Source of the DNA: Acetatifactor sp.
GTDB taxonomy: Bacteria; Bacillota; Clostridia; Lachnospirales; Lachnospiraceae
Assembly: GCA_016303085.1 (NCBI GenBank)
Contig: JAEDMI010000115.1
Span: 1-7,976, forward strand
Direction: 5' to 3'
Length of the DNA stretch: 7,976 nt
Shown here: positions 1-6,338 of the stretch, piece by piece
How positions within the stretch are numbered: the stretch's first letter is position 1
How the letters are laid out: each line of letters opens with the position of its first letter
Translations under genes and position numbers: made by a program
Notes under the pieces: generated by a model
The model's input: only the letters and a program-made list of their open reading frames with translations
What the model was told of the DNA's origin: nothing
The model's database searches: none

Positions 1-783
1 GACGACAGACAGGAAGTTCCTGGGGAAATCCGGTTTTATGAGGCAAGCTCTCCCAGAAAAATCGGAGATACTTATTATCTGATTTACTCTCCGAGGAAAG
101 GAAGCAGACTGGCTTATGCAACCTCCGACAGCCCCACAGGCCCTTTTACCTATCGGGGTTATATCATTGACAACGGCGTGGATTACCCTGCGGGAAACAA
201 TCATGGTTCGGTATGCAATATCAACGGTCAGTGGTATGTGTTTTATCACCGTATGACAAACAATTCCATTATGTCCAGACGTGCCTGTGTGGAAAAGATT
301 GAGATACTGCCGGACGGAACCATCCCTCCTGTAGAAATGACCTCTCTGGGCTTTGAGGAATCGCTTTCTCCCTATGAAATTGTGCCGGCGGAGATTGCAT
401 GTGTGCTGAAGGGAGGCTGTTACATTGCGGAGAAGGATGTGTTTACCCGTGTGATTACACGCATAAAAAAGAACAATGTGATAGGCTATAAGTACTTTGA
501 TTTCGGGCAGGACTACGGCAGCAAGGTGATGCACCTTTGTCTGAAGGTCAGAGGAATGGGCTGCAAAAGTACCCTGAAGGTCATGATTGACAGCGAGGAA
601 GGACCGGAAATCGGCAGAGGTGAAATCGGGTTGAACGACGGAACCTACCGCATTGACGTAAAGGCAGTGACCGGACGGCATGCCCTCTATTTTGTGACGG
701 AGATGGAAATTGAAGGATGGACAAATCAGTATTTTGAAGATAAAGTACTTTTTGAACTGGAATCCTTCGTGTTCTTAAAATAA
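1..783 (+). CDS. Glycoside hydrolase family 43 protein, C-terminal part, with CBM6-like tail (5' end outside window)
   Basis: The reading frame is open from base 1 to the TAA at 781-783, giving the last 260 residues; the start lies upstream. GH43 enzymes are five-bladed beta-propellers that cleave arabinose- or xylose-containing plant glycans. Seen here: FYEASSPRKIGDTYYLIYS (window residues 12-30), matching the GH43 blade whose Glu (E14) acts as general acid in this type; TSDSPTGPFTYRG, a typical blade end; and NNHGSV (66-71) followed by INGQWYVFYHR, where the His corresponds to the conserved propeller-centre histidine. From about residue 141 the protein becomes a beta-rich module (YIAEKDVF, then GYKYFDFG) resembling CBM6/35-type carbohydrate-binding tails. 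Substrate (arabinan, arabinoxylan or another) cannot be decided. It is convergent with the minus-strand transporter cluster and shares its terminator. A GTG at 178 is in frame but internal to the propeller, so it is not the start. Confidence 0.88.
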   Translation, partial: DDRQEVPGEIRFYEASSPRKIGDTYYLIYSPRKGSRLAYATSDSPTGPFTYRGYIIDNGVDYPAGNNHGSVCNINGQWYVFYHRMTNNSIMSRRACVEKIEILPDGTIPPVEMTSLGFEESLSPYEIVPAEIACVLKGGCYIAEKDVFTRVITRIKKNNVIGYKYFDFGQDYGSKVMHLCLKVRGMGCKSTLKVMIDSEEGPEIGRGEIGLNDGTYRIDVKAVTGRHALYFVTEMEIEGWTNQYFEDKVLFELESFVFLK

Positions 784-829
784 GTAAATAACGGTGAAGA
801 GATTCCGGTGCTAAGAGTGACATATATAT

Positions 830-869
830 AAAACAGCCCCGTACCACATTTGTGGCATGGGGCTGTTTT
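830..869. terminator. Bidirectional rho-independent terminator between convergent genes
   Basis: An 11-bp perfect stem AAAACAGCCCC / GGGGCTGTTTT is extended by a G-T pair, a T-A pair, one A-C mismatch and the inner stem CCAC/GTGG around a 4-base loop. Read rightward it ends in CTGTTTTC; read leftward it ends in CTGTTTTATATATATG. Both readings therefore have a GC-rich stem followed by a U-tract. It sits 46 bp after the GH43 stop and 36 bp after the lipoprotein stop on the other strand, so it can serve both transcripts. Confidence 0.9.
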
Positions 870-872
870 CAT

Positions 873-888
873 TGCGCCCGGTGGCGCA
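873..888. other. Short GC-rich hairpin next to the terminator
   Basis: TGCGCC / GGCGCA form a perfect 6-bp stem around a 4-base loop (CGGT), followed rightward by a T-rich stretch. It lies between the lipoprotein stop and the main terminator. It may be an accessory terminator hairpin or an RNA 3'-end stabiliser; only the pairing is certain. Confidence 0.35.
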
Positions 889-905
889 TATTTTACATTA
901 TGTAG

Positions 906-1637
906 TTATTTTACGGTAACGGAAGTGATGTGGGGATTGACACCCTCATACCAGTAAAGGAAACCTTCCATGTCAACTGTATCGCCAACCTTCAGGTTCT
1001 TCACTGCTGCGTAAACATCGGTGGTGTTATCGCAGAGATAGGATTCAACAGTGAAGGTATAGGTCTGTCCGTTCAGGGAAACCTTGAAGTACAGGTCGTT
1101 TCCATCCTCGCCGGAGCCGTCCCAGTTATACATGAATGCATCGCCGTTATCGTTAGCGGCTTCTACGGTCATACCCTTGAAGGATACGAACTCATTCTGA
1201 TGATTAATCAGCTCATCGGTGCCAAGCAGAGAAGTTACATCGGTTGCCTCTGCAATGTAGCTGCCATCCTCAATTTCAAAGGTAGCACCTTCGGCAATCT
1301 CAATTTCTCCTGCCCACTCAGCCTTGTAACCGGTAACCTTAATCTTGGTTCCGGGAACCAGCTTTGCGTAATCCTCTTCGGAACAGGTCATATTGTAGAT
1401 AAAGTAAGCGCCATCCTTATCCTGGGTGTAAAGGGTTGCCTTGTTGTCCCACCAGGACTGCTTTGCCTGAACGTAGGTCTCGATAACTACCTGAGAGTCA
1501 AGCTCTGCGGCAGCATACTCAGCGTAAGTCATAACGCCTTCAGACTTTGCATCGGTATCGCTTGCGGCATTACTTCCGCAGCCTGCCAGAGAAAATACAA
1601 GTGTCAGAGCTAAACATAATGCAAATAATTTTTTCAT
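906..1637 (-). CDS. Secreted lipoprotein with two OB-fold-like halves
   Basis: 243 residues. The start at 1637 is chosen because AAGAGGAGA lies just upstream (AGGAG, then 5 nt) and the protein then begins with a lipoprotein signal: MKK, a hydrophobic core, and lipobox LAGC with Cys20 as the expected lipidated residue. The longer frame to 1721 would place a promoter inside the coding region and is rejected. The mature protein starts with a Ser/Ala/Asp linker. Two similar beta-rich halves follow: about 45-135 (VVIETYVQAKQ, LVPGTKIKVTGY, EIEIAEG) and about 140-243 (FVSFKGMTVEA, LKVGDTVDMEGFLYWYEG, HITSVTVK). The 'G-D/K-x-V/I-x-V/M-x-G' strand pattern is typical of small OB-fold domains. No catalytic residues are recognised. 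It lies 88 bp after the solute-binding protein gene with its own promoter, so a role in substrate capture or cell-surface binding is only inference from position. OB-fold assignment is from pattern, not from a profile search. Confidence 0.85.
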   Translation of the reverse strand: MKKLFALCLALTLVFSLAGCGSNAASDTDAKSEGVMTYAEYAAAELDSQVVIETYVQAKQSWWDNKATLYTQDKDGAYFIYNMTCSEEDYAKLVPGTKIKVTGYKAEWAGEIEIAEGATFEIEDGSYIAEATDVTSLLGTDELINHQNEFVSFKGMTVEAANDNGDAFMYNWDGSGEDGNDLYFKVSLNGQTYTFTVESYLCDNTTDVYAAVKNLKVGDTVDMEGFLYWYEGVNPHITSVTVK

Positions 1638-1642
1638 GGTTT

Positions 1643-1647
1643 CTCCT
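1643..1647 (-). promoter_or_regulatory. Ribosome binding site deciding the lipoprotein start
   Basis: AGGAG on the minus strand, 5 nt before the ATG at 1637, within AAGAGGAGAAACC. It fixes the start at the signal peptide methionine and rules out the 28-residue upstream extension. Confidence 0.8.
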
Positions 1648-1701
1648 CTTTTCTGTGTGATATTTCTGTTTTCAGCAGTCTGTTTCCTGCCGACACGATA
1701 C

Positions 1702-1729
1702 ATTATACCTGAAAATTCCAAGAAATCAA
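1702..1729 (-). promoter_or_regulatory. Sigma-70-type promoter of the OB-fold lipoprotein gene
   Basis: On the minus strand, -35 TTGATT (1724-1729) and a perfect -10 TATAAT (1702-1707) are separated by 16 bp. The expected start near 1695 gives a 5' leader of about 58 nt. The -35 overlaps the TGA stop of the solute-binding protein gene, so the lipoprotein can be transcribed independently of the transporter while also receiving read-through; no terminator is visible between the two genes. Confidence 0.7.
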
Positions 1730-3336
1730 TGGTTATTATGACTGGATTTTTTCTTTTTTACGGTCTCGTATCCTACATATAGAATAATCAGTCCCCAGGT
1801 CACCACCAGAGCCGATAACAGAATGACTGATGTTCCCGGGAGCTTTCCGAGCTCTGCCTTGCCTGTGCCGGAAGCTTTGCTTTGATCCAGACGGTACAGG
1901 GATGTGACATCGTCAAAGAGCTTTTTCATGTAGGCGTCGTCAACGTTTTCCTTTCGTCTGACAGATTTCGTTACATTTTCAATCAGTTGCCCGGCAGCAT
2001 CCCGCAGGGAGGCGGAGCCGTTAAATACGGGAGTCACAAAGGTGTTCCCGATATTGTCCAGCAGCAGCCGGGAGGCCTTAATCTTCACCTCATAATGAGA
2101 GGTGTTGTCCTCACCGCCCCGGGACAGATAGTCCTGATAGTCGGTGTCCAGCTGTGCCTTGGAGGTCACAGGAATGTAGCCTTCTGTCTCGGCGTAGGCA
2201 ATCTGTACATCGTTGGTCAGCAGATACTGGGCGAAGAGCCAGGAAGCCAGAACCTCCTGGGAGTCAGCTTTGTTGAAAACGCAGACGGAAGGTCCCTGAG
2301 ATATCATCTGCGGTTTTTTTGTATCAAACTGGGGGACAGCCATAACTGCCGTCTCAAATTCCACCAGGGCATCCTTGCTGATGTCGGAGAGGGGAGCATG
2401 GGTTCCCATCCAGGTGGCACCGGCGGTGGAATCAATGGCAAAGATACACTGCCCTGCATTCAGGAAGTTGGCGGGATAGCTGGATATCTTAAAGGTGGAG
2501 AAGGCTCCCGTCTTTGCGTGCTCAGCAACAGTGTACAGGAGCTCCTCGGTGGTATCATTGAAGATCTGTATCTCGCCCTCCGTGTTGGAGTAGCCCGCCT
2601 GCTTTTGCCTCAGCATCTGAATCATCATATTGTCTGTGGACTTGTAGATGAAGGGAATCATGACCTTCTGGCCGTTAATCAGGAAATTTCCCTCGGTATC
2701 CTGTTTCATTGCAGCCTCGGAAACCTCCCAGACAAAATCCCAGGTCAGCGTCTCCGGAAGGGTATATCCCAACTCCTCCACAAAGGTCTTGTTGATATAA
2801 CAGGCTTCTGTGGAGCGCATGAAAGGAATAGCATAATAGTGTTCATTGAAGGAGCATTCTTCCAAAAACTGAGGGATGATTTCCTCTCCGGAGGGCGCGT
2901 CGAAGCGGACTTCGCTTCCGCCCAATCCGTACTTCTCATCAACAAACAGTTCATCCAATGGAACTACGATATTGATTCCCGTCAGGTAAGTGGCAATATG
3001 GTCCGGGTAAGTAATGCAGACATTGGGCGTTGTATTTGTGGAGATGTTGGTGATGACATCGTTGTAAATTTTGCCGTAATCCGTGTAGAGACGCAGGTTT
3101 ACGGTGATGTTGGGATACAGGGTCTCAAAATCTGCGATAGCCTTTTTGTAAATATCTGTCTGGGTCTTGTTGGTATCATTCTTTGCCCAGAAGGTAATCT
3201 CATAATTTCTCGAGGTGTCGAATTCCTCCGGGATAACAAAAGCGTCCAGTCCCCGGGAACCATGACAGGCGGTGAGGGTGAACAGACAGCACATCGCCGG
3301 TAACAGGAGCAGCAGAATTTTTCGCATGCGACTCAT
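1726..3336 (-). CDS. Extracellular solute-binding lipoprotein of a CUT1 sugar ABC transporter, with extra C-terminal membrane helix
   Basis: 536 residues, family 1 extracellular solute-binding protein. It should capture a sugar or oligosaccharide outside the cell and hand it to the two permeases encoded just upstream. The N-terminus is a lipoprotein signal with lipobox LTAC (Cys24). The mature part shows the family pattern: NYEITFWAKND at the first strand, DFETLYPNITVNLR (periplasmic-binding fold strand and helix), TPNVCITYPDHI, VVPLDELF, YAIPFMRSTEACYINKTF, TLPETLTWDFVWEVS, and ASWLFAQYLLTN near the end. Unusually, residues about 502-522 form a strongly hydrophobic segment followed by KKKK (527-530), a classic membrane helix with a cytoplasmic tail. 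Most relatives are about 420-450 residues and end without this. The start is the first ATG: AGGAGG (3346-3351) lies 9 nt upstream, and ATGA overlaps the permease stop by 4 bp, indicating translational coupling. A second in-frame ATG (Met4) is too far from the ribosome binding site to be preferred. The ligand is unknown. Confidence 0.92.
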   Translation of the reverse strand: MSRMRKILLLLLPAMCCLFTLTACHGSRGLDAFVIPEEFDTSRNYEITFWAKNDTNKTQTDIYKKAIADFETLYPNITVNLRLYTDYGKIYNDVITNISTNTTPNVCITYPDHIATYLTGINIVVPLDELFVDEKYGLGGSEVRFDAPSGEEIIPQFLEECSFNEHYYAIPFMRSTEACYINKTFVEELGYTLPETLTWDFVWEVSEAAMKQDTEGNFLINGQKVMIPFIYKSTDNMMIQMLRQKQAGYSNTEGEIQIFNDTTEELLYTVAEHAKTGAFSTFKISSYPANFLNAGQCIFAIDSTAGATWMGTHAPLSDISKDALVEFETAVMAVPQFDTKKPQMISQGPSVCVFNKADSQEVLASWLFAQYLLTNDVQIAYAETEGYIPVTSKAQLDTDYQDYLSRGGEDNTSHYEVKIKASRLLLDNIGNTFVTPVFNGSASLRDAAGQLIENVTKSVRRKENVDDAYMKKLFDDVTSLYRLDQSKASGTGKAELGKLPGTSVILLSALVVTWGLIILYVGYETVKKKKSSHNNH

Positions 3337-4208
3337 CCTTTTGTACCTCCTCTTGCCACACCGGCCATAATCTTTTTGCGGAATATCAGAAACAGAATAA
3401 TCAGGGGCAGCGAAATCACTACCACCGCAGCCATCATTGCCGGAATATTTTCCCGTCCGAAGCCGTTCTCACGGATTTCCTGGATTCCATTGGAAACCAG
3501 AAAATAATCCGGGTCATCGGTAATCAGTCTGGGCCACACATAAGAATTCCAGCACTCGATGACCTTTAAAATCACAATGGTGATGAGGGTTGGCTTACAG
3601 ATAGGTATCATCACCCGCCGCAGATACCGCAAATCCGAGGTGCCGTCCACTTTGGCGGCATAATAGAGCTCGTCCGGTATCTGGGCAAAATTCTCTCTCA
3701 GCAGGTAAATATAGAAAACGGATGTCACGGAGGGCAGAATCAGTCCCGTGAAAGTGTTGCGCAGTCCCAAGTTGGTGATGGTTGCAAAGTTGGTAATGAC
3801 AACCAGCTCGTTTGGTATCATCATCAGGGAGAGAAAGAGCGTAAAAGCGATGTCCTTTCCCTTAAAATCCAGTCTGGCAAAGGCAAAAGCGGCAAGGGTA
3901 ATGACTACCAGCATGATTGCCGTTGTGATGACGGTGAAAATCAGGGTGTTTGCCAGATATCTGCCCAGAGATACCGTGGTAAAGGCATCCACATAGTTCT
4001 GCAACGTGGGCGACAGGGTAAAAAACGTCGGGATGTGCTCTGCGTTGTAGGAACCGTAGCTTTTGACAGAGGTCAGAACCATCCAGTAAAAGGGGAACAG
4101 CACAATGAGCGCCCAGATGGTCAACAAAAAGTAAAGCACGATATTTCCCGCTGTTCTGCGGATTTTTGCTGCTTTTTCAATTTTTTCGTAGTCTGATTGA
4201 TTTCCCAT
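3333..4208 (-). CDS. Carbohydrate ABC transporter permease, MalG type (CUT1)
   Basis: 291 residues; the second membrane subunit of the importer. An N-terminal cytoplasmic stretch (1-20) is followed by about six membrane helices, beginning at 22-46 (NIVLYFLLTIWALIVLFPFY). The EAA loop that docks on the ATPase is clear at about 182-206: YYAAKVDGTSDL, then RRVMIPICKP, with the conserved Ala-Ala, Gly and Pro. The ending KKIMAGVARGGTKG is like the short cytoplasmic tails of MalG proteins. GGAAGGGAG lies upstream of the ATG with a rather long 12-nt spacing. The gene follows the MalF-type permease after 21 bp and its stop overlaps the start of the solute-binding protein gene (ATGA); the binding protein's AGGAGG lies inside this coding end. 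The length is normal for the family. Confidence 0.95.
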   Translation of the reverse strand: MGNQSDYEKIEKAAKIRRTAGNIVLYFLLTIWALIVLFPFYWMVLTSVKSYGSYNAEHIPTFFTLSPTLQNYVDAFTTVSLGRYLANTLIFTVITTAIMLVVITLAAFAFARLDFKGKDIAFTLFLSLMMIPNELVVITNFATITNLGLRNTFTGLILPSVTSVFYIYLLRENFAQIPDELYYAAKVDGTSDLRYLRRVMIPICKPTLITIVILKVIECWNSYVWPRLITDDPDYFLVSNGIQEIRENGFGRENIPAMMAAVVVISLPLIILFLIFRKKIMAGVARGGTKG

Positions 4209-4229
4209 ATGATAATCACGCTCCCTTCC

Positions 4230-5120
4230 CTAATAGTGCACATGCTTTTTGCTCACCAGCAGATTGATGCAGGTGATTGTCAGCACGATGGCGAACAGGA
4301 TGATTGCCGCCGCAGATGCGTAGGAGGGATAGCCGCCGCTGTCGCCGTACAGCATATCGTAGACATAGCCCACGATAGTATTCATCTCCGCGGCGTTTAA
4401 ATCCGTGCCAAACAAGGCAACCGCATCGCTGTAGGCCTTGAAAGCGCCGATAAAGCCGGTGATGACCAGATAGAAAATCATGGGCGAAATCATGGGAATC
4501 GTTATCCTGCGGAAGATGCGGAACCGTGATGTGCCGTCCACTCTTGCCGCATTGTAATAAACCTGATTGACGGAGGCCAGCGCACTGGTCAGAATCAGAA
4601 TTTTAAAGGGCATGACAACCCATATGGTGTAAAAGCAGAGGACAAACATCTTTGCCCAATAGGGGCCGTCGATGAAATCCACACCCTTTCCGCCGAAAGC
4701 CGTAATCAACAGGTTCACAAGACCGTCGGAGTATGCTGTCTTTTTAAACAGAATCATAAATACCAGTCCCACGGCCAGAGTGTTTGTCACATAGGGCAGA
4801 AAATAGATGGTCTGGAACAATTCCCGCAGAGGCTTGATGGAACTTAAGCCCACGGAAATCAGCAGCGCCAGTCCGGTTGATAGGGGCACCGTGATGATAA
4901 CCAAAATAAAGGTATTTTTTACCGCCTGCAAAAAATATGGGTCGTGCAGGACGTAGGAATAGTTGTAAGTACCCACCCCGAAGAAAGTCTGTGAGGCGGA
5001 ATTGTATCCCTCTTCAAAAGAATAGACAAATACGTCAACCAGAGGGTAAATCATGAAAACTCCAAGAAAGAGGAAGGCCGGAATCAGATACAGCCAGCCT
5101 TTTATATTATTTTTCTCCAT
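4230..5120 (-). CDS. Sugar ABC transporter permease, MalF type (CUT1)
   Basis: 296 residues; the first membrane subunit, pairing with the MalG-type permease encoded downstream. Six hydrophobic segments are visible: about 9-33 (GWLYLIPAFLFLGVFMIYPL), 67-92, 105-126, 157-181, 208-232 and 268-290. The EAA loop is at about 188-213 (YYNAARVDGTSRF, then RRITIPMISP), the coupling site for the ATPase. It is the short form typical of Gram-positive bacteria and lacks the large periplasmic insertion of E. coli MalF. The start is well supported: the preceding ATPase stop and a GAGGA ribosome binding site overlap in TGAGGAAACTATG, leaving a gap of 7 bp. It is therefore in the same transcript as the ATPase gene. 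Confidence 0.95.
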   Translation of the reverse strand: MEKNNIKGWLYLIPAFLFLGVFMIYPLVDVFVYSFEEGYNSASQTFFGVGTYNYSYVLHDPYFLQAVKNTFILVIITVPLSTGLALLISVGLSSIKPLRELFQTIYFLPYVTNTLAVGLVFMILFKKTAYSDGLVNLLITAFGGKGVDFIDGPYWAKMFVLCFYTIWVVMPFKILILTSALASVNQVYYNAARVDGTSRFRIFRRITIPMISPMIFYLVITGFIGAFKAYSDAVALFGTDLNAAEMNTIVGYVYDMLYGDSGGYPSYASAAAIILFAIVLTITCINLLVSKKHVHY

Positions 5121-5127
5121 AGTTTCC

Positions 5128-6246
5128 TCACATTCTGCCGCTTTCAGACGACGTGAAGTATACCCTTTCGCCCGTCTCCCGATTGAATAGAAAAGTTTTA
5201 GCGGGCTTCAGGGCAAATCCGACGGTTTCCGATGCAAGGTCAACCTTGTTTTCAGCGTTGATTATGGAACGGATTGCTGTGTTCTCGCAACAGGGATGGG
5301 ATGAAACCACGCTGACATCCCGTCCCATGACCTCCAGCCGTCCCAGACTGCAGTGCAGGGGACCATCCTCCCGTAAAATAAAGCCTTCGGGGCGGATAGC
5401 TACAGAGACGGGACCATCGGGAGCACCTTTTACATCCAGAACGGCTTCGCTGTCGATGTACAGCATATTTTCCCGGACCGACCCCTCAAACACATTGATG
5501 GGAGGGGTGCCCAGGAACTTTGCTACAAATAGGTTCACGGGGTTGTCGTAAACCTCCTGAGGCTTGCCGATTTGTTGCACGACACCATCTTTCATGACCA
5601 CAATCATGTCGGAGATGCTCATGGCTTCGTCCTGGTCGTGGGTGACAAAGATGGTGGTGATTTTCGTTTCCTTTTGGATTCGCCGGATTTCTTCTCTTGT
5701 CTGTAATCTCAGACGGGCATCCAGGTTGGACAGAGGCTCATCCAATAGCAAAACCCGGGGCATTTTTACCAGGGCTCTGGCAATGGCAACACGTTGTTGC
5801 TGACCGCCGGAAAGTTCGCTTGGTTTCCGCTCCATCAGTTCCTCAATCTGTACCAGCTTTGCCGCCTCGTATACACGTTTTAGCATATCCTCTTTAGACA
5901 GCTTGTCCGCACCTTTCAGGTTTTCCAGCGGGAAGCGGATGTTTTGCTGAACCGTCAGATGAGGATAGAGGGCGTAGTTCTGGAACACCAGACCGACACC
6001 TCTGTTTTCCGGAGGAAGGTTGGTGACATCATCATCCCCGAAGAAAATTTTTCCTGCTGTGGGTTTCTGTAAGCCGCAAATCAGATTCAGAGTAGTACTC
6101 TTGCCGCAACCGGAAGGCCCCAACAGGCCAACCAGCTTTCCGTCGGGAATCTCAAAATCGAAATTGTTGACGGCAATAACTTCCCCACGCTCCTTTTTAT
6201 TTCGGCTTGGGAATTTCTTTGTCAGGTTCTGCAATACGATTTTCAT
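5128..6246 (-). CDS. CUT1-type sugar ABC transporter ATP-binding protein (UgpC/MsmX-like)
   Basis: 372 residues, the usual length for this subfamily. The ATPase hydrolyses ATP on the cytoplasmic face to power the two permeases. All motifs are intact: Walker A GPSGCGKST (43-51), Q-loop Gln89 in VFQNYALYPH, signature LSGGQQQR (145-152), Walker B VLLLDEP (165-171), D-loop SNLDA, and switch His203 in VTHDQDEA. From about residue 235 a C-terminal regulatory region of TOBE/OB type follows, starting FLGTPPINVFEG and containing VAIRPEGF. An in-frame TAA two codons before the ATG excludes a longer protein. The ribosome binding site (GGAAAGG) lies about 14 nt upstream, which is far, and an out-of-frame ATG sits closer to it. 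As first gene of the four-gene importer cluster it is a dedicated ATPase, whereas many Firmicute CUT1 systems have none and share a distant MsmX. Confidence 0.96.
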   Translation of the reverse strand: MKIVLQNLTKKFPSRNKKERGEVIAVNNFDFEIPDGKLVGLLGPSGCGKSTTLNLICGLQKPTAGKIFFGDDDVTNLPPENRGVGLVFQNYALYPHLTVQQNIRFPLENLKGADKLSKEDMLKRVYEAAKLVQIEELMERKPSELSGGQQQRVAIARALVKMPRVLLLDEPLSNLDARLRLQTREEIRRIQKETKITTIFVTHDQDEAMSISDMIVVMKDGVVQQIGKPQEVYDNPVNLFVAKFLGTPPINVFEGSVRENMLYIDSEAVLDVKGAPDGPVSVAIRPEGFILREDGPLHCSLGRLEVMGRDVSVVSSHPCCENTAIRSIINAENKVDLASETVGFALKPAKTFLFNRETGERVYFTSSESGRM

Positions 6247-6271
6247 AATTTAAATCCATACCTTTCCTGCA

Positions 6272-6314
6272 CCTGCGGACTCTCGGGCTTAGCGCCCTGC
6301 GCAGGCTGTTTTTT
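6272..6314. other. Stem-loop in the FRG-ATPase gap with a rightward U-run
   Basis: CCTGCG (6272-6277) pairs with CGCAGG (6300-6305). Nested inside, GGGC (6285-6288) pairs with GCCC (6294-6297), leaving an asymmetric internal loop of 7 and 2 nt. Read rightward it is followed after 3 nt by six T (6309-6314), so it looks like a terminator for antisense transcription entering the FRG gene. Read leftward, the direction of the flanking genes, there is no U-run after the stem. In the sense mRNA it would then be a leader or intergenic hairpin rather than a terminator. Confidence 0.45.
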
Positions 6315-6338
6315 GTTCTGTTATCTTAATTGTGTTCC

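Noticed and set aside
178..783. GTG at 178 as the start of a short separate gene
   Set aside because: The frame is open back to base 1 and the upstream residues carry GH43 motifs, so the codon is internal.
581..847. 88-codon frame on the - strand
   Set aside because: Overlaps the GH43 3' end and runs through the bidirectional terminator; composition is not protein-like.
930..1613. 227-codon open frame on the + strand
   Set aside because: Antisense shadow of the lipoprotein gene, whose minus-strand product has a lipobox, ribosome binding site and promoter.
1882..3303. 473-codon open frame on the + strand
   Set aside because: It is the exact antisense of the solute-binding protein gene, has no family features, and no ribosome binding site; the minus-strand protein has clear signal peptide and family motifs.
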